Assembly (NCBI GenBank): GCA_022702935.2
Contig: JAKIML020000092.1
Span: 62,001-126,000, forward strand
Direction of reading: 5' to 3'
DNA: 64,000 bases
DNA from: Bacillota bacterium
GTDB taxonomy: Bacteria > Bacillota > Clostridia > DSM-8532
In this document: positions 44,061 through 52,714 of the stretch, one piece after another
How positions within the stretch are numbered: position 1 is the first letter of the stretch
Layout: every line of letters starts with the position of its first letter
Position numbers and translations under genes: made by a program
Notes under the pieces: generated by a model
Database searches by the model: none
Told to the model about the DNA's origin: nothing
What the model saw: the letters and a program-made list of their open reading frames with translations, nothing else

Positions 44061-44753
44061 TTATTGGCGCGATGAATCGGGGGCATTGGGATTATTAAAG
44101 CTGGGCGGCTGCGGATTATCGGCATTGAAATATTGGCCCCCGGGTGTGGAAAGGTTGAAGTAGAGCTTGGAATCCTTAGTTATACCCCAATCCTTCAGCG
44201 AGCCCGTATCCTGTATCTTGTTGAAGGCTTCCCGGAACATGGTATTATGGGCTTCCTCACGATTAAGCAGGAAGTCTATGGCATCTCTTACCCCCTTGTC
44301 ATTGATTTGTCTGTAGAGATATTGGTAAACAACCTTTGCACGCTGTTCCGCTGCTATGTTGGACAAGATATCTGCCGCAAGGTCCCCTGTTTCGTTGACA
44401 TAGGCAGCCGTCCATAAATACCCGGAGGCATTGCTCAGCATGGGTGTTAGCCCTGTCAGCACATGGGCCTCAATATTTCCGACATCGGCATGCTTGGCAT
44501 CAGGTTCGTGTCCGTTAAGCATGTTGATCAGGGTTGCCACCATTTCCATATGGCTCAATTCCTCTGAAGCAATATCTAAAAACAGGTCCCGGATCTCGGG
44601 CTGCTTGATGCGATAGCTTTGTGACAGGTATTGCATGGCGGCTTTAAGCTCTCCCTGCGGGCCGCCCAACTGCTCCTGAAGCATGGCCGCATAATTTGGA
44701 TTCGGAGCATCTACACGCACCTGCTGAAGAAGGTTTTTATCATGTTTGAACAC
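44061..44753 (-). CDS. Manganese catalase family protein (CotJC-like)
   Basis: A 230-residue non-haem dimanganese catalase. The four-helix bundle carries metal ligands Glu in GGPQGELKAAMQY near 35, Glu-His in ASEELSHMEMV near 68, Glu in AAEQRAKVVYQ near 140 and Glu-His in NREEAHNTMFREAF near 172. It breaks down hydrogen peroxide. The length is nearer to the spore-coat CotJC proteins and short clostridial catalases than to the longer lactobacillar type. The start is GTG behind GGAGAG. It is monocistronic, between a terminator and the HDOD gene. Confidence 0.92.
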   Translation of the reverse strand: MFKHDKNLLQQVRVDAPNPNYAAMLQEQLGGPQGELKAAMQYLSQSYRIKQPEIRDLFLDIASEELSHMEMVATLINMLNGHEPDAKHADVGNIEAHVLTGLTPMLSNASGYLWTAAYVNETGDLAADILSNIAAEQRAKVVYQYLYRQINDKGVRDAIDFLLNREEAHNTMFREAFNKIQDTGSLKDWGITKDSKLYFNLSTPGGQYFNADNPQPPSFNNPNAPDSSRQ

Positions 44754-44917
44754 TGAAAATCTCTCCTTACTGTTTAAAATTTACTTCCTTTAATATCTGC
44801 CCTGTGGTTGTGAAATATTCTTTGCAATACTGCCTGTTTTTCCATTGGTCATTGACCGGGGCATAAATATACGACTATAATTAGGACGTGGCTGCTGCAT
44901 ATGTAAGGGGGATTATT

Positions 44918-45760
44918 ATGCCTGAACACGAGATCATTCACCTTATACAGTCATCAGGAAAACTACCGCCCATGCCTAAGGATTTTGGCGAGATTCTGGG
45001 ACTTCTCTTAAAGCCTACCGAATACGACGTGGATCAATGCGTTGAATACTTCTCTCAGTTCCCCAAGCTGGAGTCGCTTTTACTCGAGGTTCTCAGTGAT
45101 AACTCCAAGATAAAAATTAAGACCACCAAGGACGCCATTAATTATCTGGGTGCAAAAAAGGCAAAGCTGATCGCCATTGCCTATGCAACCAGGCTGCTTT
45201 TATCCTATGGGCGGGCCAAGATTTTTGATAAGGAGAAATATTGGAAGCACTGCTTGGGCACAGCCTTCGCCGCCTACATCATCGCTTCCGAGACCCAGCT
45301 TGTCGACAAGGACAGAATGTTCACCTATGGATTATTGCATGACATCGGAACCATTGTTCTGGATATCTGCCTGCCCGAGCAGCTTGATAAGATCGACGAG
45401 ATGCACCAAAAGGGAGTGCATCAAATCGTTTCCGAGAAGATAGTGCTCAAAGGTATAACCCATTCCGAGGTTGGGCAATGGCTTTGCAAGGAATGGGGCC
45501 TGCCCGATGAAATACTGGACATGGTGGCTTTACACCACTATCCCTTATTGGCCACACGGCTTACCAATGAAGTCAGAATCCTTCACCTGGCCGATGCCAT
45601 CAGCACTAATTACTATGAACGTTTGCTGGGCAACCATACCACCTTTGTCTATGCTGACAAGATGATGGAAGCATTGAATGTCAAAAGAGAGTTTATTGAG
45701 CATGTTATTGAGATTCTGCCCAAAGAGATTGAGAACCTCAATCGGATTATACATATCTGA
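44918..45760 (+). CDS. HDOD domain signalling protein
   Basis: A 280-residue protein that is almost wholly an HDOD domain, related to HD phosphohydrolases. The metal-type pair HDIG is present in YGLLHDIGTIVLD near 140 and a His-rich stretch VALHHYP near 205. HDOD proteins often act in two-component or c-di-GMP signalling without a proven enzyme activity. GGGGGA at 7 bases sets the start at 44918. It stands alone with no partner domain. Its role is unknown; proximity to the EAL protein and two-component genes is suggestive only. Confidence 0.85.
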   Translation: MPEHEIIHLIQSSGKLPPMPKDFGEILGLLLKPTEYDVDQCVEYFSQFPKLESLLLEVLSDNSKIKIKTTKDAINYLGAKKAKLIAIAYATRLLLSYGRAKIFDKEKYWKHCLGTAFAAYIIASETQLVDKDRMFTYGLLHDIGTIVLDICLPEQLDKIDEMHQKGVHQIVSEKIVLKGITHSEVGQWLCKEWGLPDEILDMVALHHYPLLATRLTNEVRILHLADAISTNYYERLLGNHTTFVYADKMMEALNVKREFIEHVIEILPKEIENLNRIIHI

Positions 45761-45819
45761 AGGAAGCATTGAGTCTGTCGAGCAATACTACTGCCTGCGC
45801 ATTTTACGGCTGTGTTCTG

Positions 45820-45850
45820 AAGCCCTTATTAACAATGTTCGGGGCTTTTA
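45820..45850 (+). terminator. Weak terminator after the HDOD gene
   Basis: AAGCCC and GGGCTT pair around a 16-base loop, followed by TTTT. The stem is short, so this is uncertain. Confidence 0.35.
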
Positions 45851-45961
45851 ACGGAAAGTTTTATGACTTCATAACATCCTGCCATCCTGTCGTCATGCTT
45901 ATGTAAATCATTATGTCTGACCGACATCATCAAAATGGCGCTTTTCTTTATGTGCAGCGGT

Positions 45962-46663
45962 TTATAGGCCCTGGCGTATTCTTTCGATGTTTCGGTTCAT
46001 GAGCTTGCGTCCAATGTTTTGATACATCCATTTTTTCAGCGGGGATAATGGCTGCGGGTATCTTTCAAAAAATGCATCGGGTGAGTCGAATACACCCAGA
46101 TCCTGATTAATGCCTTCCTTTTGAATATAGGTGTGGTTACCCTTCCAGTCAATTTGAGGTGTCTGAAATTGATTTGTGGCAACACCATAGCCGCAGAAGC
46201 TGGTCTGACATTGCCTAAATCTCCCCTGCAGCTTTGTTAAGTAGGGAATGTCCAAAATCAATCCTTCCAGGTTGTACCACTGGCCTTGATAGTGGACTTC
46301 CACCCAGGTATGAACGATATTTTTCGGCGCAAGCCAATAAATCAGCCCTGTCATGGCGCCCTTTTGCAGTTTTTTGTGTATGGTAAAGCCGTGTACTCGG
46401 CAGGGTATGCCCACAGCGCGCAAAAGTGCCATAAATAGGGTGGCTTTTGTATTGCACTGTCCATAGCCATCCATCAAAACTTCAACGGCCGATAGCGTGT
46501 CATCGGTGTTATACCCGAAGCGGATTTCGTCACGCACAAAATTATAGATTTTCTTAATCCTTTCAAAATCCGCTTCTTGTGCCCACTGTCTCTCCTTAAC
46601 AAGGGCCTGTATGGCGTCATGGCGATAATTCAGCATTCTGGTTTCCTGCAAATACTGGTTCAT
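45962..46663 (-). CDS. Transglutaminase-like cysteine protein
   Basis: A 233-residue protein with a transglutaminase/protease core. The catalytic Cys is in MDGYGQCNTKATLFMALLR near 75 and the His in NIVHTWVEVHYQGQWYNLEG near 125, with the following acidic residue completing the triad. Such proteins are usually cytosolic peptidases or of unknown activity. GGAGG 7 bases upstream sets the start at 46663, rather than at 46705. It lies 41 bases after the flavodoxin/AraC hybrid and may be co-transcribed with nrdDG. Function unknown. Confidence 0.85.
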   Translation of the reverse strand: MNQYLQETRMLNYRHDAIQALVKERQWAQEADFERIKKIYNFVRDEIRFGYNTDDTLSAVEVLMDGYGQCNTKATLFMALLRAVGIPCRVHGFTIHKKLQKGAMTGLIYWLAPKNIVHTWVEVHYQGQWYNLEGLILDIPYLTKLQGRFRQCQTSFCGYGVATNQFQTPQIDWKGNHTYIQKEGINQDLGVFDSPDAFFERYPQPLSPLKKWMYQNIGRKLMNRNIERIRQGL

Positions 46664-46704
46664 GGTGCAACCTCCTTTTTGATTACACTTTACCAGAACA
46701 GGCA

Positions 46705-47256
46705 CTAGAAAGCTTTCAAAAACTCGCTATCCTTTAATATCCCGGAGGCGGACATGCCCGTCATCAGCTTATTGGTATAGGCAAAATGAGACGGGCTGTT
46801 AAATCCGGCATTCAGGGCTGCCATAGTTATATTGTCACCGTTAAAAAGGGCGTCATAGGCCTTTTTCAGCTTTCGTATGACAGTATAGCTTTTCAAGGGG
46901 ATGCCGGTTTCCTCCATAAACAGATGAGCAAGGCGGCTCTGGGACAGGCTTACGCCTTGGGACAAGTCTTTGAGTGTAAGGGCTTCATCCTCCTTCCCTT
47001 CCCCTTCAAAGAGACTCAGTACCTTTTCAATGCGCTCATCAAAGCGTTTTACAGGACCGTAGGACAAAATCCCAATCATACTCTGCGCGAAGGAAAGATA
47101 TTGATCACGGCGCTTTAGTTCAAGCGCCTGAATTAGTCCTTGCCGCATGAGGGCGGCTTTTTCTTCAGGAAATACAAAAAAGGCTGGTTGGCAACTTTCT
47201 GTCAGTTTCCATGTATTACCCCTATGGGGACTGCCATTAAAGAGCAAGACTTTCAT
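46705..47256 (-). CDS. AraC-type HTH protein with a flavodoxin-reductase start (hybrid)
   Basis: A 183-residue protein. Its first 20 residues (MKVLLFNGSPHRGNTWKLTE) are the phosphate-binding start of NADPH-dependent FMN reductases/flavodoxins. The rest is not flavodoxin: from about 105 there are two AraC-type helix-turn-helices (LTLKDLSQGVSLSQSRLAHLFME and ITMAALNAGFNSPSHFAYTNKLM). A strong GGAGGAG before residue 1 would be the flavodoxin gene's own site. I read it as an in-frame fusion left by a deletion that joined the start of a flavodoxin gene to the end of a regulator. The frame is intact, so it may still bind DNA. It follows nrdG. Confidence 0.75.
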   Translation of the reverse strand: MKVLLFNGSPHRGNTWKLTESCQPAFFVFPEEKAALMRQGLIQALELKRRDQYLSFAQSMIGILSYGPVKRFDERIEKVLSLFEGEGKEDEALTLKDLSQGVSLSQSRLAHLFMEETGIPLKSYTVIRKLKKAYDALFNGDNITMAALNAGFNSPSHFAYTNKLMTGMSASGILKDSEFLKAF

Positions 47257-47321
47257 GCGCTCTCCTCCATAAATCGCTTGCATAAGTTCTGTCAAAAGGC
47301 TGGGGGTGTCCGCCATGATGC

Positions 47322-47843
47322 TTATTCGATTGTAATAACTCTATTTTCTTCCTTTGATCGTTTAACGTCAATCATCCTTTGATTTTCCGAGCCCCGGAAT
47401 TTTAACAGCAGATTTCGTTTATCGGCCTCATACCGGCCATCGATAAGGATATCGGTCCCATCGAGCAGGGCCTTCCAGCCTTTATGCTCCGCCCCATGCT
47501 CTATGATAAATTCATAGGTGTAACCGGTATAGGTCACTATGTCCAGATTAAGCTGCCTTGCTTTCCGAGCCAGTTCGGCAAAGGCTTCGGCCTGCTCAAA
47601 GGGTTCTCCTCCGCTGAAGGTAAGGCCATCAAGCAAAGGATTTTGCTTAGCCTGTTGGAGGATGGCATCTATGGTCATCCAGGTACCGCTCTCAAAGTCA
47701 TGGGTTTCAGGGTTGTGGCAGCCCGGGCATTTATGCTTGCATCCTTGGGCAAAGACCACCATGCGTATTCCGGGCCCGTCCACAATGGATTCATTGATAA
47801 TACCGGCAATTCTGATCACAGTTTCCACGCTTTCACCTGTCAC
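47322..47843 (-). CDS. nrdG: Anaerobic ribonucleotide reductase activating protein
   Basis: A 173-residue radical SAM enzyme. The 4Fe-4S cluster Cys triad is CKHKCPGC near 35, with GGEPF near 78 binding S-adenosylmethionine. It makes the glycyl radical on NrdD in the cytosol without oxygen. The start overlaps the nrdD stop by 4 bases (ATGA), so the two are translationally coupled. Confidence 0.95.
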   Translation of the reverse strand: MTGESVETVIRIAGIINESIVDGPGIRMVVFAQGCKHKCPGCHNPETHDFESGTWMTIDAILQQAKQNPLLDGLTFSGGEPFEQAEAFAELARKARQLNLDIVTYTGYTYEFIIEHGAEHKGWKALLDGTDILIDGRYEADKRNLLLKFRGSENQRMIDVKRSKEENRVITIE

Positions 47844-50182
47844 TTTGAAGAACAGCTCTGCCTGCGGAAGGACATATGCTTTATCCTGTCCCGCTCCTCT
47901 GCTCTTTTGGCATTATTGAACTTCTCAACGGTACCCACAAGATAGCCGGTGATTCGTCTGATTCTTTCAAAGGCCTTTTCCCCTTCCTGGCGTCCGCAAG
48001 CAGGGCATGTTTCACCGATAATGCCCGTGTAACCGCAGACCGGATCCCTGTCCACCGGGTGGTTAATGGAGCCATAACCGATGCCCGCTTCCTTCATGGC
48101 GCAGATAATCTTTTCAAAGGCCTGAAGATTCTGAGTGGGATCCCCGTCCACCTCCACATAGGTGATGTGCCCGGCATTGGTCAGCGCGTGATAGGGCGCC
48201 TCCAGCCTGATCTTGTCAAAGGCGCTGATGGGATAGTATACCGGCACATGGAAGCTGTTGGTGTAATAGGCTTTATCCGTAATCCCTTCAATTGCACCGA
48301 ACATCTTTCTGTCCATCTGGACAAATCGTCCCGATAATCCCTCGGCAGGGGTCGCAATCAAAGTAAAGTTCATATTGTATTTTTTGCTGGCCTCGTCCAT
48401 GCGCCTGCGCATATGTCCGACAATCTCCAGTCCCAGCTTCTGTGCCTCTTCGGATTCTCCATGATGCTTGTCCATCAAGGCCTTCAGGCATTCTGCCAAT
48501 CCGATAAAGCCCGTGGTCAGGGTTCCGTGCTTCAATACCTCCCTGACCTCGTCCTCCCAGTCCAGCTTGTCCGAGTCTATCCAGACCCCCTGCCCCATGA
48601 GAAACGGGAAGTTCTTGACCTTCTTTCGGGCTTGGATCTCAAACCGCTCCAGAAGCTGATCTATGACCAAATCAATCTTTTTATCCAGCTCGTTAAAGAA
48701 TGTCTGGATGTCCTTATTGCTTTTCAAAGCCAGTCTGGGCAGATTGATGGTGGTAAAGCTCAGATTACCTCTGCCATGGGTGATTTCTCGGGAGGGATCA
48801 AACGCATTACCTATAACCCTTGTCCGGCAGCCCATATAGGCAATCTCAGTTTCAGGTTGTCCGGGTTTATAGTACTTCAGATTAAAGGGAGCATCCAGGA
48901 ATGCAAAATTGGGGAAAAGTCTCTTGGCGCTTACCCTGCAGGCCAGCTTGAACAGATCATAGTTGGGATCCTCGGAATGGTAGTTGATGCCTTCCTTGAC
49001 CTTGAAAATATGGACCGGGAAGATGGGTGTCTCACCGTTGCCAAGCCCTGCTTCAGTGGCCAGAAGGATATTTTTAATAACCAGCCTGCCCTCGGGTGTG
49101 GTATCAGTGCCATAATTGATGGAGCTGAAAGGCACCTGGGCGCCCGCTCTGCTGTGCATGGTATTCAGGTTGTGAATAAAGGCCTCCATGGCCTGATAGG
49201 TGTTTCTGTCGGTCTCAACCTGTGCCTTTTGGGCTGCAAATTCCTGAGCCCTGACAATCGCATCCTTATCCGTAATATACTCACCAAGGTGTTTTTGCTC
49301 AAGACGTACATACGCCTCATTACTCTGCAGGGTTGGATAAGCCTTGTGCGTGTCTGCAATCTTATTGGATACTGAATTGACCAGATTAATGGCATCCTCG
49401 CAGCCAGTCAATAGCTCCAGAGCTTTGGCCAGATTTTGTTTGTAAAGTCTGGCATAGGTTTTAGCAACACCGGGAGCCATGCCGTAATCGAAATTGGGAA
49501 TGCTCTGCCCGCCATGCTGATCATTCTGATTGGACTGAATGGCGATACAGGCCAGGGCCGAATAGCTGTGAATATCGTTAGGCTCTCTCAAATGGCCATG
49601 CCCGGTGCTGAAGCCATCCTTGAAGAGCTTGATGATATCAATCTGACAGCAGGTTGTGGTCAGGGTGAGGAAATCCAAGTCATGAATATGGATATCACCC
49701 TCTTTATGGGCTCGGGCATGCTCGGGCTTTAAGATAAACAGCTCACCAAACTGCTTTGCGCCCTCAGAACCATATTTAAGCATGGTTCCCATGGCAGTGT
49801 CCCCATCTATGTTGGCATTTTCACGCTTTAAGTCATTATCTTTGGATTCTTTGAAGGTTATTTCTTCATAAATCTTCATAAGCCGGGTGTTTACTTCCCT
49901 GACGCGGGTCCGCTCGGCTCTGTAAAGGATATATTCCTTGGCCGTTTTGGCATGACCGCACTCTATGAGCACTCTTTCGACCACATCCTGGATCTCTTCC
50001 ACACTGGGAATCTTTTTGTCGGGATCATTATGTAATTGCTCCACCACTTTTTCGGTCAGAGCCATGGCGTTGGCATAGTTCTCTTCACCGGCTGCCCGAG
50101 TTGCTTTGAAAATGGCATTGGTAATCTTTTCAATGTTGAAGGGCACTTCCCTTCCATCCCGCTTCTTAATCTTTGTAATCAT
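47840..50182 (-). CDS. nrdD: Anaerobic (class III) ribonucleoside-triphosphate reductase
   Basis: A 780-residue glycyl-radical enzyme that reduces ribonucleotides to deoxyribonucleotides without oxygen. An ATP-cone regulatory domain is at the N-terminus (about 1 to 90; KKRDGREVPFNIEKITNAI). The large barrel follows. The C-terminal zinc site is CGYTGIIG...CPACG (about 711 to 726) and the glycyl radical sits in RITGYLVGT at Gly 746. GGGGAAG precedes the ATG. Upstream lies a cobalamin riboswitch with an intrinsic terminator, so it is shut off when B12 is plentiful. That implies another, B12-dependent reductase in this organism (inference). Confidence 0.97.
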   Translation of the reverse strand: MITKIKKRDGREVPFNIEKITNAIFKATRAAGEENYANAMALTEKVVEQLHNDPDKKIPSVEEIQDVVERVLIECGHAKTAKEYILYRAERTRVREVNTRLMKIYEEITFKESKDNDLKRENANIDGDTAMGTMLKYGSEGAKQFGELFILKPEHARAHKEGDIHIHDLDFLTLTTTCCQIDIIKLFKDGFSTGHGHLREPNDIHSYSALACIAIQSNQNDQHGGQSIPNFDYGMAPGVAKTYARLYKQNLAKALELLTGCEDAINLVNSVSNKIADTHKAYPTLQSNEAYVRLEQKHLGEYITDKDAIVRAQEFAAQKAQVETDRNTYQAMEAFIHNLNTMHSRAGAQVPFSSINYGTDTTPEGRLVIKNILLATEAGLGNGETPIFPVHIFKVKEGINYHSEDPNYDLFKLACRVSAKRLFPNFAFLDAPFNLKYYKPGQPETEIAYMGCRTRVIGNAFDPSREITHGRGNLSFTTINLPRLALKSNKDIQTFFNELDKKIDLVIDQLLERFEIQARKKVKNFPFLMGQGVWIDSDKLDWEDEVREVLKHGTLTTGFIGLAECLKALMDKHHGESEEAQKLGLEIVGHMRRRMDEASKKYNMNFTLIATPAEGLSGRFVQMDRKMFGAIEGITDKAYYTNSFHVPVYYPISAFDKIRLEAPYHALTNAGHITYVEVDGDPTQNLQAFEKIICAMKEAGIGYGSINHPVDRDPVCGYTGIIGETCPACGRQEGEKAFERIRRITGYLVGTVEKFNNAKRAEERDRIKHMSFRRQSCSSK

Positions 50183-50220
50183 CTGTACTTCCCCTTTTTT
50201 ATCAATGAGATGATATGCCG

Positions 50221-50253
50221 TAATAAAAACCTCTCGACAAAGGTCAAGAGGTT
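50221..50253 (-). terminator. Terminator of the cobalamin riboswitch expression platform
   Basis: On the minus strand AACCTCTTGAC pairs with GTCGAGAGGTT (one G-T wobble, loop CTTT), followed by TTTTATTA. It lies between the aptamer and nrdD, as expected for ligand-induced premature termination. Confidence 0.88.
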
Positions 50254-50311
50254 ATGATCATAGAAAACCTATGCACATCCTATACCCCTCCATCGCTCGT
50301 AGAGTTCATGG

Positions 50312-50485
50312 TATCATACTACAGGCAGGTCTTCTGACTCTGGGTCATCAACATTCCATGCCTTCCCGGATACTATCCAGTGGACCTGTATTGAAATGTC
50401 TCACCATCACAGCGGCGGGACCGTGCAGGATTCTCACCTGCTTCCCTTTTAAACTGCCAAAAACAGTCACCTGCAATAACAATAT
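50312..50485 (-). promoter_or_regulatory. Cobalamin (B12) riboswitch aptamer
   Basis: The minus strand carries the conserved aptamer elements in order: the G-rich entry and GGGAAGCAGGTGAGAATCCT segment, CACGGTCCCGCCGCTGTGA, a GGGAAGGC block and the closing GAGTCAGAAGACCTGCCTG. These are the well-known signatures of AdoCbl-type riboswitches. The aptamer ends about 60 bases before the terminator hairpin and about 130 before the nrdD start. Aptamer limits are approximate. Confidence 0.93.
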
Positions 50486-50554
50486 TTAGGTGTAATTGAT
50501 ATTATCATATACAACATATAGCGTCAATATCTTTCAGGCATGTTCCCCATTTCA

Positions 50555-50590
50555 TACAAAAGCAGCCCGCCCCTCCGGGACAGGCTGCTT
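50555..50590 (-). terminator. GC-rich hairpin upstream of the riboswitch
   Basis: AAGCAGCC and GGCTGCTT (50560-50590) pair around a GC-rich inner stem. On the minus strand the outer arm runs into TTTT. It would stop transcription from the remnant gene before the riboswitch. Confidence 0.55.
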
Positions 50591-50613
50591 ATCTTAATAT
50601 TCAGGCATTGACG

Positions 50614-50725
50614 TTATTTAAGGTTTTCTACCATGCGCACGGCAATAACAAGGGCCTGTTCACGGGCGGCGCTTGCATAAATAATGTAAATCTCCTCCTT
50701 ATTCTTTACCCTTCCGGGTGGTTAT
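50614..50725 (-). pseudogene. Short coding remnant without a start codon
   Basis: One minus-strand frame reads about 37 residues ending ASAAREQALVIAVRMVENLK-stop, after an in-frame stop. It has helix-like, protein-like composition. There is a good AAGGAGGAG, but followed only by ATT, not ATG/GTG/TTG, so I call it the 3' end of a decayed or deleted gene. It is boxed between two terminators, between the BtrH-like gene and the riboswitch. A real small gene with a rare start is the alternative. Confidence 0.4.
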
Positions 50726-50726
50726 T

Positions 50727-50767
50727 GAAAAAGAAAAAGTCCTAAATCAAAAACTTTGATTTAGGAC
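50727..50767 (-). terminator. Intrinsic terminator after the BtrH-like gene
   Basis: GTCCTAAATC and GATTTAGGAC form a perfect 10-base stem with a 9-base loop, followed on the minus strand by TTTTTCTTTTT. It lies 11 bases after the stop codon. Confidence 0.92.
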
Positions 50768-50777
50768 GTATTGGGGG

Positions 50778-51716
50778 TTAAATGCCTTTACTCATGATAT
50801 CCACAGCTTTTAATTCATGCTCATGGGCCGATTTCAACAGGCCTGCAATTTGGTCCCGAACCTCCATCTGACTGATATCCTGACTGGTTTTGAGACTGAA
50901 GGCTTTCTGCCATGCCTCATAGACAGCTTTGTAAATCGTAGCCAGCTCGGTCTGTTTCATTTTTTCAAAATACTTCCAGGCATAGTACTTTAAAGGTGCG
51001 TAGGTGCCCAGAAAATATTCCAGATTCCATGCAGCTTCAATGTTGAATCTCTCTTCGAAATGCCGGATCAAGGTTGGATAGGCTTCCAGCCCCTTGGCAT
51101 TCTCGCACCATTCCTCTCCCTTTAAGTGTGAGACAGCCAGTTTTAAGGTATCGGCCAGAATAGCCTCCTGGGACTTATCGCTCTTACCGGTCACTGTCAG
51201 CACCGACAAAATGGGAATCTCACGTTTTCCAAGCTGATCATAGGCCATTTGGGATCCATTGATTGAATCACCACATCCTTCATTGATGGCCAGGGTGGAA
51301 AACATTTGCATATTGTCATCATAACCGGTAATCAAACCCCATTCGGGTACGCCAATGTCCCAGGATATGGCAGGTATGCCCGCATCAATGGACTTTTTAA
51401 TATTGGCAATAGCCTCCAGCCTTTTTTTCTCTTCAATGATGTCCTGTCCCCAATAACGGCCCACATACTCACAGGTAAGGCCGCCGTTTTCCACCCATGG
51501 CTTCTGCATGTCAAACTGCCAGATGCTGGTGGCCGACGGACAGAGATCAGCCGAAACCCACATACGGAAAGCAAACCCGCTGGTGGCGACAATATCCTCC
51601 GCATACTCGGCCCAAGGACTGTTTTTTACGGCGCAGACCAAGGATTTTGCAAAGGAAAACAGATAGCCCGTACTGTCATAGACTCCACTCCAGGTGGTGT
51701 TAATCTTTTTCATCAT
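50778..51716 (-). CDS. Uncharacterised protein, BtrH-N-like (C39-like fold suspected)
   Basis: A 312-residue soluble protein without signal peptide or membrane helix. The first 170 residues (STGYLFSFAKSLVCA, AFRMWVSADLCPS, IDAGIPAISWDIG, EWGLITGYDD) look like the N-terminal part of butirosin protein BtrH and of C39-like papain-fold proteins: a helix at the nucleophile place, then 'GxPxxxWD' and 'xWGLIxGYDD'. I do not see the Cys where a protease would have it with certainty. The C-terminal half is helical. Its start overlaps the stop of the AraC/GyrI-type regulator, so it is regulated or used together with it. Function unknown. Confidence 0.7.
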   Translation of the reverse strand: MMKKINTTWSGVYDSTGYLFSFAKSLVCAVKNSPWAEYAEDIVATSGFAFRMWVSADLCPSATSIWQFDMQKPWVENGGLTCEYVGRYWGQDIIEEKKRLEAIANIKKSIDAGIPAISWDIGVPEWGLITGYDDNMQMFSTLAINEGCGDSINGSQMAYDQLGKREIPILSVLTVTGKSDKSQEAILADTLKLAVSHLKGEEWCENAKGLEAYPTLIRHFEERFNIEAAWNLEYFLGTYAPLKYYAWKYFEKMKQTELATIYKAVYEAWQKAFSLKTSQDISQMEVRDQIAGLLKSAHEHELKAVDIMSKGI

Positions 51717-52555
51717 TAAGCCTCCCTTTTACTTTTTTCAATGGGAATATAGATTTTCTCTGAAAACACACGGCTTTGCTCCACATAGCATTCAAACTCA
51801 TACCCACCCGCGTGTTTGTAGTCACTTTGCGGCAGCCAGACGGATTGAATGTACTTCCAGGATCGGTGAATAGTATTGACAAAGTCCTCATGCGTCGCCA
51901 CAGGTGTCCTGAATAAAGCATACAGACCGCCGGGTATGAAGAGCTCCTGGGCTCCCTCCTTATCACCTTCTGCTTCCTCGGTGCGAATGCCAATATAATA
52001 ATCCAGCTTATTTAAAGAAGCATCCCAACTGCTTACACCAAAATCCTCGCAGATTTTACCACCCGACAAACGCAGAGAGAGCTTTTTGGCATTGTATTTA
52101 TTCCAGAAATTTGGCGGGTTCTCCTCATCACTCTTATAAACGGTGAGAGAAAAACCGGGTATATCAATCACCTCAGGGATTATCTCAAATGGCTTTGTTT
52201 CAAAGGTTAAAGGCTCACAGAGCTTCAAGCTGTTCTGAGTCTGTCTGAATTCGGTGGGTAAAATATGATATTCATCCTTAAAGGCGCGGGTGAAGTTCTC
52301 TTTTGAATTAAAACCATAGGCGAAGGCTATCTCCGAAATATAGGCATCCTCTTTTATAATCCGCTTGGCGATCTCACTCAATCGCCTTTTACGGATATAG
52401 TCGGTGGGCGTCATCCCTGCCGCCTCTTTAAAAATCCGCAGAAAATAGTACTTGGAATAGCCACAGGCCCTTGCACAAGCTGTCAAGTCAATCTCATGGG
52501 CCAGATTCGTCTCTATGTATTCAACTGCCCTTGCAATATGTTCTTTATAGTCCAT
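51716..52555 (-). CDS. AraC-family regulator with GyrI-like effector domain
   Basis: A 279-residue regulator. Two AraC helix-turn-helices lie at the N-terminus (DLTACARACGYSKYYFLRIFKE near 25 and ISEIAFAYGFNSKENFTRAFKDEY near 75). The C-terminal 150 residues (ending in ECYVEQSRVFSEKIYIPIEK) match the GyrI/Rob-type effector fold that binds hydrophobic small molecules. This architecture is typical of drug- or stress-responsive activators. It is the first gene of a pair with the BtrH-like protein. GGCGGGG precedes the ATG. Confidence 0.9.
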   Translation of the reverse strand: MDYKEHIARAVEYIETNLAHEIDLTACARACGYSKYYFLRIFKEAAGMTPTDYIRKRRLSEIAKRIIKEDAYISEIAFAYGFNSKENFTRAFKDEYHILPTEFRQTQNSLKLCEPLTFETKPFEIIPEVIDIPGFSLTVYKSDEENPPNFWNKYNAKKLSLRLSGGKICEDFGVSSWDASLNKLDYYIGIRTEEAEGDKEGAQELFIPGGLYALFRTPVATHEDFVNTIHRSWKYIQSVWLPQSDYKHAGGYEFECYVEQSRVFSEKIYIPIEKSKREA

Positions 52556-52714
52556 AGGCCCCGCCTTTCCTGATTCAAATATACAACATATATTCCCATA
52601 AGGATTGATAAAAATTGCTATTTACAGAATTGCCACAGAGATTGCTGTGAATAGGTTTTAAGCATATTGGCAAAAATAAACCGCCAACATTATTTCTTTT
52701 GGAGGAGATTCATT

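Noticed and set aside
48413-49375. Long open frame (320 codons) opposite nrdD
   Set aside because: It is antisense to a complete, motif-confirmed nrdD and has no ribosome site or family signature.
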